This document shows, one piece after another, positions 1 to 8,528 of a DNA stretch of 64,000 nt (the stretch's first letter is position 1; each line of letters starts with the position of its first letter). The notes under the pieces were generated by a model. The model did no database searches. It was not told the DNA's origin and worked only from the letters and a program-made list of their open reading frames with translations. This stretch comes from JAXLSZ01 sp046330315. GTDB lineage: Bacteria; Actinomycetota; Thermoleophilia; Solirubrobacterales; 70-9. Both the position numbers and the translations under genes were made by a program. The DNA lies in the NCBI GenBank assembly GCA_046330315.1, contig JAXLSZ010000006.1, positions 124,001 through 188,000 on the forward strand, read 5' to 3'.

Positions 1-716
1 CGGCCCTCCAGGGCGATCGTCGTGCCCGGAGCGGGCCGCTTCGCCTCGGGAACCCCCTCGCGCGGACCCTCGTGGGGCAAGCCGGAAACCCCTTCGCGCG
101 GACCCTCGCGACGCCAGTCGGGAACCGCCTCGCGCAGCCTCTCGTAGCGCCAGTCGGGAACCGCCGCGCGCACCCGCCCCATGTCCAGCTCCGGGGCGAT
201 CGAGTCGAAGCCGTCGGCGTGGCCGGTGGCCATTTGCGGATCGCGCATCGGGAGCATCGGGCAGCGGTAGAAGTCGAGGATGGGATCTCCGGCCTGGTTG
301 CGGGTCTGGATCCGCAGCACCGCCAGCCCCGAGGCGGTCCCGTCGGAGCGCGGGCGGTTCTGCTTGAGCGCCACCACCTCTGTGCGGGTGCGCAACGTGT
401 CCCCCTCGAAGACAGGGCGGAGCAGCACCAGGCCGCGGTAGAAGAGGTTCCCGAGCACCCGCTGGGTGGGCGCCGTGGACTGCCCGATCGCCACGTCGCA
501 GACCAAGTTGGGGTGGATCAGAGGCCGCCCGGATCCCGTCACCTCGCGGCAGAGCTCGGCGTCGAGGCCGAGCGCCAGGCGGTCGCCGGCGATCGCCTGG
601 TGGATCGCCGCGTGCCCGGCGCCGACGGTCATCGCCGGGGCCTCGTAGACCTCGCCGCGCTCGAGGTCCTCGAAGAACGGTCCGCCGATCACCACAGCCG
701 TCTGCCGCGACTCCAC
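1..716 (-). CDS. MaoC-family (hotdog) dehydratase/hydratase, 3' end cut by window
   Basis: I translated this strand directly. The N-terminal part (FFEDLERGEVYEAPAMTVG, then HPNLVCDVAIGQST) reads as a MaoC-like hotdog domain of the mesaconyl-CoA/methylmalyl-CoA hydratase type, which hydrates or dehydrates enoyl-CoA thioesters. The GTG start follows a GGAGGAG site at short spacing; an in-frame GTG seven codons later is an alternative. It diverges from the CitE/HpcH lyase, a frequent partner in CoA-ester pathways. Around residues 187-222 there are three 12-residue tandem repeats (VPDWRYERLREA, VPDWRREGPREG, VSGLPHEGPREG), probably a linker before a second hotdog domain outside the window. The family assignment is fairly firm; the substrate is unknown. 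Confidence 0.75.
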   Translation of the reverse strand, partial: MESRQTAVVIGGPFFEDLERGEVYEAPAMTVGAGHAAIHQAIAGDRLALGLDAELCREVTGSGRPLIHPNLVCDVAIGQSTAPTQRVLGNLFYRGLVLLRPVFEGDTLRTRTEVVALKQNRPRSDGTASGLAVLRIQTRNQAGDPILDFYRCPMLPMRDPQMATGHADGFDSIAPELDMGRVRAAVPDWRYERLREAVPDWRREGPREGVSGLPHEGPREGVPEAKRPAPGTTIALEG

Positions 717-721
717 CCTCT

Positions 722-743
722 CCTCCGCTCGGTTGGGGAGCGA
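722..743 (-). repeat. 22-nt leader motif, copy 1
   Basis: The segment overlaps the Shine-Dalgarno region and leader of the MaoC gene. It is identical at 21 of 22 positions to the segment just upstream of the integrase start at 16862-16883. Read in the direction of the gene it runs CGCTCCCCAACCGA(A/G)CGGAGG. It may be a shared promoter/leader or a chance duplication. Confidence 0.5.
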
Positions 744-775
744 GCAGACTAGATCAGCGCCTATGCTCGCGGCAA

Positions 776-1608
776 GTGAGGGCCAGACGATCATGCCTGT
801 CGGTTCCCGCCCGCCCCGCCCGCAGGATCGAGAAGGCGAGAGGGCTGGCCGCCGACGAGATCGTCCTCGACCTCGAGGACTCGGTCCCGCCCGACCTCAA
901 GGACGAGGCAAGATCCGAGGTCGCCGAGGCGCTCGCCACGGGCGCGTGGTCATCGGCCTCGGTCAGCGTGCGGGTCAACGGGCCGGGGACCCCCTGGCAC
1001 GAGGCCGACATGGGCGCGATCGCCGCGCGATCGCGCCTCGCCTCGGTGATCGTTCCCAAGGTCGAGGACCCCGCCGAGCTCGAGGCCGCAGAGAGCCTGC
1101 TCGGAGAGGGCGGAGCGGGCCTGCAGGCCCTGATCGAGTCGGCCGCGGGCCTGCAGCGGGTGACCGAGATCTCCCGCGCCTGCGAGCGGCTGGAGGCGCT
1201 GATCCTCGGGCCGGCCGACATGAGCGTCTCGCTCGGCTTCCCCTCGCCGGCCGAGGGCAGCCGCTGGGACTTCGTGCGCGGCGCGGTGCTGCTCGCCGCC
1301 CGGGCCGCGGGCCTGCAGGCGATCGACGGCCCCTTCCTTCAGGTCTCCGACCTCGACGGCCTGCGGGCCTCGGCCGCGAGGGCCCGCGAGTTCGGCTTCG
1401 ACGGCAAGTGGGCGCTTCACCCCGACCAGATCCCCCCTCTCAACGAGGCCTTCTCCCCCACCGCGGAGGAGATCGCCCAGGCAGAGACGTCCTCGGCGCC
1501 CTCGCCGAGGCAGCGGGGAGCGGCGCGGTGATGCTGGACGGCGAGATGATCGACGAGGCGAGCCGCAAGCGTGCCGAGCTGGTGATGGCGCGGGCCGCGG
1601 CACCATAG
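776..1608 (+). CDS. HpcH/HpaI (CitE-like) CoA-ester lyase, with apparent frameshift
   Basis: The N-terminus (RSCLSVPARPARRIEKARG) and the motif EIVLDLEDSVPPDLKDEAR are typical of the CitE/malyl-CoA lyase family, TIM-barrel aldolases that cleave malyl-, citramalyl- or citryl-CoA. Residues about 145-150 (LILGPADMSVSLG) are the conserved GPADMS block. The start is GTG. The frame that opens the gene stops at 1531, but the family-typical C-terminus (SGAVMLDGEMIDEASRKRAE) continues in another frame to a stop at 1608. A single missing G near 1484-1488 (GAGACG where GAGGACG is expected) would restore the frame. It is either a sequencing error or a recent inactivation. It diverges from the MaoC gene, which suggests a shared CoA-ester pathway. 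Confidence 0.75.
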
Positions 1609-1693
1609 CCGCGACAGAGCCCGGGCGGGGGACTGCGCGATAGCCGCGACGGGCGGGGGCGCCGTCCCCTGGCCGGGCTCTAGAGTCCTGTCG

Positions 1694-2629
1694 GTGAGCG
1701 GGGATCCCACACGCATCGCGGTGATCGACGTCGGCACCAACACAACCCGGCTGCTCGTCGCCGACGTCCGCGAGGGGGAGATAGCCGAGATCGAGCGCCA
1801 CAGCCGCGTCACCCGGCTGGGGCGCGGCGTGGACCTCTCGGGGAAGCTCTCCAGCGAGGGCATCGAGGCGGTCTGCGAGACGGTGGCCCGCTACACGGCC
1901 CGCTACCAGGAGCTTGGCGCCGAGCGGGTGCGGGCGATCGCCACCAGCGCCGTCCGCGACGCGGCGAACGGCGAGGCCTTCGTGGCGGAGCTGCGGGAGC
2001 GCTTCGCGCTCTCGCCGCAGGTGCTCGAAGGCACCGAGGAGGCGCGGCTCACCTACACGGGCGCGACCTGGGGGCGCCCGCCCGGTCCCTCGACCCTTGT
2101 CGTCGACATCGGCGGCGGCTCGACCGAGCTGATCGTCGGCACCGGGGGGGAGATCTCCTTCGCCACCTCGCTGCAGATCGGCGTGGTCCGCCAGACCGAG
2201 CGCCACATCGTCTCGGACCCCCCGACCGCGGCCGAGCTGGACGCGCTGGCCGGCAACGTCGAGGGCGTGATCGGCGAGGCGCTGTCCGACCATCCCGAGG
2301 CACAGGCGATCGCCGCAATCGGCGTGGCGGGAACCTCCACCCAGCTCGCGGCGATGGATCTCGGGCTCGACCCCTACGACCCCGCTCGCGTCCACGGGCA
2401 CGTGCTCTCGCTGGCGGCGATCCAGCGCATGCTGGCGCGGCTGTCCACGGTCCCGCTGGCCGAGCGGCGCCGGATCGTCGGGCTCGACCCCGACCGGGCA
2501 CCGACGATCGTCGCTGGGGTGGTGATCCTGATCGAGGTGCTCCGAGCCTTCGAGCTCGAAGAGGTCACCGTTTCCGAGCACGACCTCCTCTACGGCGCCG
2601 CGATCGAGGCGGGGCGCACGCGGGGCTGA
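1694..2629 (+). CDS. ppx: Ppx/GppA-family exopolyphosphatase
   Basis: The 311-residue protein has the actin/Hsp70-like phosphate-binding blocks of this family: AVIDVGTNTTRLLVADV near the N-terminus and LVVDIGGGSTELIVG around residue 136. The family hydrolyses terminal phosphates of inorganic polyphosphate or pppGpp in the cytoplasm. The length matches short actinobacterial Ppx proteins, which lack the C-terminal HD domain. The GTG start gives MSGDPTRIAVID. It follows the lyase gene with an 85-bp gap and precedes a small conserved gene. Confidence 0.9.
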   Translation: MSGDPTRIAVIDVGTNTTRLLVADVREGEIAEIERHSRVTRLGRGVDLSGKLSSEGIEAVCETVARYTARYQELGAERVRAIATSAVRDAANGEAFVAELRERFALSPQVLEGTEEARLTYTGATWGRPPGPSTLVVDIGGGSTELIVGTGGEISFATSLQIGVVRQTERHIVSDPPTAAELDALAGNVEGVIGEALSDHPEAQAIAAIGVAGTSTQLAAMDLGLDPYDPARVHGHVLSLAAIQRMLARLSTVPLAERRRIVGLDPDRAPTIVAGVVILIEVLRAFELEEVTVSEHDLLYGAAIEAGRTRG

Positions 2630-2673
2630 GCGGCTGGCGCGGCCCCGAGCGCCCCTGGGGGATAATCGGGGCC

Positions 2674-2904
2674 ATGCCCTCCGCCGTCAGCGCGATCCGC
2701 CGGGTCCCGTGGAAGAAGGTCTGGATCTCCGCGATCTGGCTCTACCACCAGGGCCGCGGCCGCCTGGAGCGCAACCTCACCCCCTCCGAGCGCGATCAGC
2801 TCTGGGACCTGATGAAGCGCTCCAAGGGCAGACCGAACAACCTCACCAAGCGCCAGCGCGACCGCTTCCGCGAGCTGGTGGGCCGCGGCCTGCGGGGGTC
2901 CTGA
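2674..2904 (+). CDS. small conserved basic protein, function unknown
   Basis: A 76-residue basic protein rich in Arg and Lys, with a TPSERDQLWDLMKRSKG segment followed by LTKRQRDRFRELVGRG. The two parts look like paired short helices and could bind nucleic acid. There is no signal peptide or membrane segment. The stop lies 2 nt before the GTG of the dehydrogenase, so the two are probably co-transcribed. I do not recognise a named family. Confidence 0.65.
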   Translation: MPSAVSAIRRVPWKKVWISAIWLYHQGRGRLERNLTPSERDQLWDLMKRSKGRPNNLTKRQRDRFRELVGRGLRGS

Positions 2905-2906
2905 GC

Positions 2907-3756
2907 GTGGCGGCCGCGAGGCGGGCGGTGCTGGTCACCGGGTGCTCGAGCGGGATCGGGCGGGCCTGCGCGCTGCGCCTGGCATCGGCCGGCTTCGACG
3001 TCCATGCCGGGGTGCGCTCCGAGGAGGCCTCCGAGGCGCTGGCCGCGGCGTCGCCGAGGATCGCACCGCTGATCTGCGACGTCACCGACGCCACCGCGAT
3101 CTCCTCCGCCGCGGAGCGGATCGCCACCGAGACCTCCGGCCGCCTCGCCGGCCTCGTGAACAACGCCGGGATCGGCGTCGGCGGGCCGATCGAGACGGTC
3201 GCGCTCGACGAGCTGCGCCGCCAGCTCGAGGTCAACGTGGTCGGTCAGGTCGCCGTGACCCAGGCGGTGCTGCCGATGAAGACGATCCGCCCGCGGGCGG
3301 ATCGTCTTCATCGGCTCGATGAGCGGGCGCCTCTCCAGTCCCTTCCTCGGCCCCTACGGCGCCTCCAAGCACGCGATCGAGGCGATCGGGGACTCGCTGC
3401 GCGGCGAGCTGCAGCCGTTCGGGGTCGAGGTCTCGATCGTCGAGCCGGGAGCGATCGCCACCGAGATCTGGAGCAAGGCGCAGACCCAGGCGGACGAGAT
3501 CCGTGCCTCCCTCGACGAGGAGCAGCGACGGCTCTACGGGGAGAGGATCGAGGTCTTCGCCGAGGCGGCCCGCAAGGCAGGCGAGGAGGCGATCGGGGCC
3601 GACAGGGTCGCCGAGGCCGTGGAGCACGCGCTGACCGCGAGGCGTCCGCGGACCCGCTACGTGGTCGGCGCCGACGCCCGGATCCTGGCCGGACTGAAGC
3701 GCTGGCTGCCCGACCGCCCCCGCGACAGGCTGATCGCCAAGGGGATGGGAATCTAG
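2907..3756 (+). pseudogene. short-chain dehydrogenase/reductase, interrupted by a palindrome
   Basis: The N-terminal half has the Rossmann motif VLVTGCSSGIGRACALRLA and the NNAG segment (LVNNAGIGVGG). The C-terminal half has the catalytic YGASKHAIEA and the ELQPFGVEVSIVEPGAIATE region, followed by an SDR C-terminus. The two halves are in different frames and meet in a 44-nt perfect palindrome exactly where the conserved GRIVFIGSMSG strand should be. As written, the enzyme (an NAD(P)-dependent oxidoreductase, substrate unknown) would be truncated after about 125 residues. Whether this is a real mutation or an assembly fold-back artefact cannot be decided here. Confidence 0.8.
3272..3315. repeat. 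44-nt perfect palindrome inside a coding sequence
   Basis: Each 22-nt arm (GCCGATGAAGACGATCCGCC and two further bases) is the exact reverse complement of the other, with no spacer; the centre is at 3293/3294. The right arm encodes the expected VFIG strand of the dehydrogenase. The left arm is its reverse complement and replaces expected coding sequence. The native gene probably had only the outer CCGATG...CATCGG. Confidence 0.95.
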
Positions 3757-3763
3757 GCCCCGG

Positions 3764-4777
3764 TCACCCGGACGTCGCGTGCCGTATCGGGCTCGGGCGT
3801 TCTCTTCTTCGGGTCGCCGACGCGGGCACCGCGATCAGCGATGCCGCCGCGTAGACCACGGTCGCCCAGAGCGCCGTGGCCAGGGTCAGGTGAGAGACGA
3901 TCAGCCATGGGTGCTCGCCCATCCAGACGTTCATCGCACCGAGCAGGATCTGGGCGGCGAGCAGGAAGGGGATCACCGCGAAGGCCCGGCTGGGGGCCCG
4001 CCGTCGCCAGGCCAGAGCGCACATGATCACGGCCGCGATCGTCGTCAGGTACATGAACAGCCGGTGTGTGAGCTGGATGTCCACGAGTCGGCCGTACTCG
4101 AAGGGCATGAACTTGTTGAGGCAGGTCGGGAACTGCTCGCCGCAGGCCAGGTGCGCGCCGAGCGCCGGCTGGTCGGGCGTGCCCTCCCCCTCGGTGCCGG
4201 CCACGTAGCCGCCGGCGACGATCGTCGCGAGCAGGAGCACCGTCGTCGTCGCGGCGCTGGCCCGGAGCGCGCGCGAGCCGCTGGCCGCCGGCGCCTCCGG
4301 TTCGGGCCGGGTGATCCGGCGCAGGACGATCAGCAGGGCGAGGAGCAGCATCGCGAGGCCGAGGTGAGCGGCGACGAGCGCCGAGTGGAGCCCATGCTCG
4401 ACGGTCAGGCCCCCGAGCGCAGCCTGAGCGAGGACCAGGACCGCGGCGGCGACCGTCCCGCGCACCAGCCAGTGCCGCTCGCGATGATGGCGGAGGGCCT
4501 GGAAGACGAGGGCGGCGATCAGCACCACGACCACGGTGGCCACCAGGCGGTGGCTGAACTCGATCACCTGATGCTCCTGGAGGAACGGCAGCAGGCGCCC
4601 TCCGCACAGCGGCCAGCCCTGGGTTCCGCTCCCCTCGGGGCCGCATCCCAGGCCCGAGTCGCTGACCCGCACCACCCCACCCAGCACGATCAGGACGAAG
4701 GTGGCGACGATGGTGGCATCGAGGAGGCGGCGAATGCCCTCGAGGGCGTCCGTTTCGCTGCTGGTGGTGCGATCCAT
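3764..4777 (-). CDS. ctaA: heme A synthase (COX15/CtaA family)
   Basis: A 337-residue polytopic membrane protein with about eight hydrophobic segments. It contains the family motifs VVRVSDSGLGCG near the N-terminus, HQVIEFSHRLVA (heme-ligand histidines), and a second histidine pair in TVEHGLHSALVAAHLGLA and in the C-terminal half (QLTHRLFMY, IVSHLTLA). It oxidises the C8 methyl of heme O to make heme A for aa3-type oxidases. The ATG giving MDRTTSSETD was chosen because the membrane region begins about 20 residues later. No oxidase or heme O synthase gene lies beside it. Confidence 0.9.
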   Translation of the reverse strand: MDRTTSSETDALEGIRRLLDATIVATFVLIVLGGVVRVSDSGLGCGPEGSGTQGWPLCGGRLLPFLQEHQVIEFSHRLVATVVVVLIAALVFQALRHHRERHWLVRGTVAAAVLVLAQAALGGLTVEHGLHSALVAAHLGLAMLLLALLIVLRRITRPEPEAPAASGSRALRASAATTTVLLLATIVAGGYVAGTEGEGTPDQPALGAHLACGEQFPTCLNKFMPFEYGRLVDIQLTHRLFMYLTTIAAVIMCALAWRRRAPSRAFAVIPFLLAAQILLGAMNVWMGEHPWLIVSHLTLATALWATVVYAAASLIAVPASATRRRERPSPIRHATSG

Positions 4778-4803
4778 CGCGGGCAGGCTACCGGGATCCC
4801 CCC

Positions 4804-4853
4804 GGGGTGGGACCTCTAAGCCTGCGCCCACGATGGGTTAGAGGTCCCACCCC
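4804..4853. repeat. GTGGGACCTC hairpin, copy H1
   Basis: The left arm GGGGTGGGACCTCTAA and right arm TTAGAGGTCCCACCCC are a perfect 16-bp inverted repeat around an 18-nt loop. It lies between the 3' end of the thiamine-diphosphate enzyme and the start of ctaA. The same stem recurs at 27659-27923 and 58321-58367. There is no obvious T-tract. Confidence 0.9.
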
Positions 4854-4870
4854 CCAGAGGGGAGCTTCGG

Positions 4871-6520
4871 TCAGGCCAGGTTGGACTTGCGCGGGTAGAC
4901 GACCTCGGGGTCGGTCAGGACGTTGACCAGCGTCGGGCGCCCGGAGGAGAAGGCGCGCTCCAGCGCGGGCCGAAGCTCGCCGGGCTCGCGGACCAGCACG
5001 CCGTCGCAGCCCAGCGCCTCGACCATCTCCTCGTAGCGGGTCTCGGGCTGCAGCTCGGCGGCGACCGAGTAGCCGTAGAGGAACTTCATCGGGTGGTGCT
5101 CGAGGGCCCAGATCCCGTTGTTGCCCATCACCCCCACCACCCCGAGGCCGTGGCGCGCCATGGTGTCGAATTCGATGCCGGCGAAGCCGAAGGCGCCGTC
5201 GCCGAGCAGCAGGCAGACCTGGCGCTCGGGGTGGGCGACCTTGGCGCCGATCGCCTGGCCCGGCCCGGCCCCAAGGCAGCCGAAGGGGCCGGGGTCCATC
5301 CAGCAGCCGGGCTGGTGGGTCTCGATGTAGCGGCCGGCGTAGGAGACGAAGTCGCCGCCGTCGCCGATCACGATCGCGTCGCGGTCGAGCACCTCGCCCA
5401 GCTCCGCGTAGACGCGGACCGGGTGAAGCGGCGAGCGGTCGTCGGCGAGCTCGGCGGCCTCGCCTGCGCGCTTCTCCTCCTCGACCCCGCGAAGCTCCTC
5501 CACCCAGCGCCGGCGCGGCCCCGGGTCTGACCCCGCCGCCTCGGCGATCGCCGCCAGGCTTGCCGCGACGTCCCCGACCAGGTCCAGATCGGGCGCCCGG
5601 CTGGCGGTGAGCGGGTTGGGCGCGGCGTCGAGGCGGACGATCCTCGTGCCCTCGCCGAAGCTGGCGCCGAAACCGAGCCGGAAGTCCATCGGCACGCCGA
5701 TCACGAGCGCCACGTCGGAGCCCTTCAGGCCGGCTCCCCGGGCCCTGCTGAAGGCGAGCTCGTGGTCGGCCGCCAGGCACCCCCGCCCCAGCCCGTTCAG
5801 GAAGACCGGTACCCCCAGCGCCTCGGCGAGCGAGCGGAGCTGGTCCTCGGCGCGGGCCCAGTAGACGCCGGTACCGGCCATGATCACCGGCCGCTCGGCG
5901 GCGGCCAGCAGCGCGGCGGCCTCCTCCGCGCCCTCGGCCGCGGGCCCCCAGGCGGCGGGAGGGAGGGCGGGGATCTCGCTCTCGGCCTCCATGAAGACGA
6001 CGTCGAGCGGGTAGTCGACGAAGGTCGGCCCGGTGGGAGCCTCCAGGGCTCCGTCGAGGGCCGCGGCGGTCATCTCGGGAATGCGCGCCGTCTCGGTCAC
6101 CGTCTCCGCGGACTTGACAAGGGGCGCGACGACGGGGACGTGGTCGAACTCCTGGAGGGAGCCCGAGCCCCAGCGCATCTGCGGGGCCCGGCCCCCCATC
6201 ACGCAGACCGGAGAGCCGTTGGCCTGGGCCCCGGCCAGCGCGCTGACCCCGTTGGTCACCCCCGGCCCGGCGGTGAGGGCGGCGACACCGACCCGCCTCG
6301 TCGCCTTGGCGTATCCCTCGGCGGCGAAGGCGGCGGACTGCTCGTGGCGGACGTCAAGGATGCGGATCCCCTCCTCGCGACAGCCGTCGTAGATCGAGAA
6401 GAGGTGCCCGCCGGAGAGCGTGAAGAGGGCCTCGACCCCGCGGGAGCGCATCGTGCGGGCGACCAGCCGGCCGCCGTGCACGGCGGCTCCGGACGGGACA
6501 TCCTGTTCGACGCTTGCCAC
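4871..6520 (-). CDS. thiamine-diphosphate enzyme, acetolactate synthase-like
   Basis: A 549-residue protein with the three-domain layout of the ALS/oxalyl-CoA decarboxylase superfamily. The N-terminal pyrimidine-binding domain carries the catalytic Glu in DVRHEQSAAFAAEGYA, a middle domain follows, and the C-terminal domain has the ThDP/Mg motif GDGAFGFAGIEFDT...NNG. It should cleave or ligate 2-oxo acids or acyl-CoAs. The N-terminus is closest in style to standalone acetolactate-synthase-like proteins, and there is no regulatory subunit gene nearby, so biosynthetic IlvB is unlikely. The GTG start giving VASVEQD was preferred to an upstream ATG inside GC-rich leader sequence. Confidence 0.85.
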   Translation of the reverse strand: MASVEQDVPSGAAVHGGRLVARTMRSRGVEALFTLSGGHLFSIYDGCREEGIRILDVRHEQSAAFAAEGYAKATRRVGVAALTAGPGVTNGVSALAGAQANGSPVCVMGGRAPQMRWGSGSLQEFDHVPVVAPLVKSAETVTETARIPEMTAAALDGALEAPTGPTFVDYPLDVVFMEAESEIPALPPAAWGPAAEGAEEAAALLAAAERPVIMAGTGVYWARAEDQLRSLAEALGVPVFLNGLGRGCLAADHELAFSRARGAGLKGSDVALVIGVPMDFRLGFGASFGEGTRIVRLDAAPNPLTASRAPDLDLVGDVAASLAAIAEAAGSDPGPRRRWVEELRGVEEEKRAGEAAELADDRSPLHPVRVYAELGEVLDRDAIVIGDGGDFVSYAGRYIETHQPGCWMDPGPFGCLGAGPGQAIGAKVAHPERQVCLLLGDGAFGFAGIEFDTMARHGLGVVGVMGNNGIWALEHHPMKFLYGYSVAAELQPETRYEEMVEALGCDGVLVREPGELRPALERAFSSGRPTLVNVLTDPEVVYPRKSNLA

Positions 6521-6599
6521 GCCGCGACGATATCGGCTTCGCGGCACAGGCGGCCGGGGCGGGCCCTCGCCGCGGCCGGGCCCACGGGGCCGGCCGCCC

Positions 6600-8438
6600 C
6601 TAGGCCACCGGCAGCAGGACCCTGAACAGCGCCCCGCCGCCCGGGGCGTCGTCGATCTCGATGCGGCCCTCGTGGGCCTCGACGATGGACCTGGCGATCG
6701 TCAGGCCCAGCCCCAGCCCGGCGATCCGGTCGCGGCGGCTCTCCGGCCCGCGGTAGAGGCGCTCGAAGACCTTCGATCGGTCCGTCGCGGGGATGCCGGC
6801 GCCCGTGTCGGCGACCGAGAGCTCCGCCTCCCCGTCGCGGCGCCGCAGCGAGACGTCGATGCGGCCGCGGGCAGGAGTGAACTTGGCGGCGTTGGAGAGC
6901 AGGTTCGACACCACCTGGGTAAGGCGCGCGGCGTCTGCCTCAACCTCGACCGGCCAGCTCAGCTCGAGGAGGAGCTCGTGGTGCCTCTTCTCGATCGCCG
7001 GGCGCTGGTCTTCGACCGCCTCCTCGACGACGGTGCGCAGGTCGATCCGGGAGCGCTCGATCTCGAAGTCGCAGGCCTGCGAGCGGGCGATGCCCAGCAG
7101 GTCCTCGACGAAGCGGAGCTGGCGCCGCGCGTTGCGCTCGATCACCTCGACGTAGCCGGCGTCCTCGGGTCCGGGAGAGGCGAGGTCCTCGCGCAGCAGC
7201 GCCGTGTAGCCGAGGATCGAGGTGAGCGGGGTGCGCAGCTCGTGCGAGACGGAGCTGAGGAACTCGCTCTTGGCCCGCTCCAGCTCGGCTGCGGCCCGCT
7301 CGGCGCGGTGCTCCTCGGTGGCGTCCTGCTGGACCGAGACCCAGACCGGGCCGAACTCGGGGTGCTCGAGGGTTGTGGTCGTGGTCCGGCACCAGATCTC
7401 GGCGCCGTCCTTGCGCCTCCGCCGCCCCTCGTAGCTGGAGGTGCCGGCCCGCTGCAGCTCCTCCACCGCCCGCACCCGGGCCTCCTCCTCCTCGAGCGAG
7501 AGATCCTCCGGCCACAAGAGCTCCACCGCCTCGCGGCCGTCCAGCTCGCCCGGCCCGTAGCCGAGCATCCTCTCGAGGCTCGGGTTCGCGTAGACGATCC
7601 TCAGGTCGGAGATCCTCGTCAGGCTGACCCCCTCGGCCATGCTGGCGATCACCTGGCCGCGCAACTCGAGCATCTCCTCCATCTCGACCCTGTCGGTGAC
7701 GTCGCGGGCGGTGCAGAAGACCCGACCGACCTCCGGCACCCCGGCGGCCGACCACGAGAGCCACCGCCAGCCCCCGTCCGCGGTCATCCAGCGGTTGCGG
7801 AACAGGTGGGACTCGCCGCCCCGGAGGAAGGTCCGGGTCTCCCGCAGAGTTCGCTCGCGATCGTCGGGGTGCACGAAGTGAAGGAAGCTGTGGGAGCGAA
7901 GCTCCTCCTCGCTCCAGCCGAGCACCTCCCCCCAGGCGCCGTTCACCGTCTGCAGCCGGCCGTCCATGGTGCAGGCGCACATCAGGTCGCGCGAGAGCCG
8001 GAAGCTCTGCGCGGCGGCCTCGAGCTCGGACTCCAAGCGCTTGCGCGCCGTGATGTCCTGGACATGGGCGATGAAGTACTGGGGGCTGCCGTCCCCGGCG
8101 CGCACCACCGAACCGGAGAGCATCACCCAGACGGGCTCGCCGTCCTTGCGCAGGTAGCGCTTCTCGCGCTCCCAGCGGTCGATCTCGCCGGAGAGCAGGG
8201 CCTCGTCGATGCGGCGGTCGGCGGCCCGGTCGGCTCGGTGGGTCATCTCGTGGAAGGTGCGCATCAGCAGCTCGTGCTCGCTGTAGCCGGTGATCCGGCA
8301 AAGCGCCCGGTTGACGCGCAGCCAGTGGCCGTCCAGCGCGACCAAGCCGACCCCGAGAGGGGCGTCCTCGAAGAGGGCCTCCAGCTCGCGCTCAGCCTCG
8401 AAGGGCTCGAAGGCGGGCAGGCCGCCGGCCAGGCTCAT
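6600..8438 (-). CDS. three-PAS sensor histidine kinase
   Basis: A 612-residue protein without obvious membrane segments. Three PAS/PAC modules (about residues 17-130, 140-250 and 265-385) are followed by a HisKA domain with H-box SHELRTPLTSILGY and a HATPase domain with N-box NLLSNAAKF, G1 DTGAGI and G2 GLGLGLTIA. It probably senses an intracellular ligand, redox state or light through PAS and phosphorylates the divergent regulator 90 bp away. The ATG giving MSLAGGLPAF sits just before the first PAS domain. Confidence 0.9.
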   Translation of the reverse strand: MSLAGGLPAFEPFEAERELEALFEDAPLGVGLVALDGHWLRVNRALCRITGYSEHELLMRTFHEMTHRADRAADRRIDEALLSGEIDRWEREKRYLRKDGEPVWVMLSGSVVRAGDGSPQYFIAHVQDITARKRLESELEAAAQSFRLSRDLMCACTMDGRLQTVNGAWGEVLGWSEEELRSHSFLHFVHPDDRERTLRETRTFLRGGESHLFRNRWMTADGGWRWLSWSAAGVPEVGRVFCTARDVTDRVEMEEMLELRGQVIASMAEGVSLTRISDLRIVYANPSLERMLGYGPGELDGREAVELLWPEDLSLEEEEARVRAVEELQRAGTSSYEGRRRRKDGAEIWCRTTTTTLEHPEFGPVWVSVQQDATEEHRAERAAAELERAKSEFLSSVSHELRTPLTSILGYTALLREDLASPGPEDAGYVEVIERNARRQLRFVEDLLGIARSQACDFEIERSRIDLRTVVEEAVEDQRPAIEKRHHELLLELSWPVEVEADAARLTQVVSNLLSNAAKFTPARGRIDVSLRRRDGEAELSVADTGAGIPATDRSKVFERLYRGPESRRDRIAGLGLGLTIARSIVEAHEGRIEIDDAPGGGALFRVLLPVA

Positions 8439-8528
8439 GTCCCCTACATCGGCAGCGGGATTCCCTCTCACAAGGGGGTTTCTTCGACCCGGGTCCCTGG
8501 CGACCTCCCGATCGGGTATCCATCCCCA

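Noticed and set aside
950..2581. A 543-residue minus-strand protein antisense to the CitE-like and ppx genes
   Set aside because: Composition is that of a shadow of GC-rich coding sequence, and the plus-strand proteins have clear family motifs.
3272..3315. Insertion-sequence remnant with terminal inverted repeats
   Set aside because: There is no spacer or foreign sequence between the arms, and one arm is native coding sequence of the dehydrogenase.
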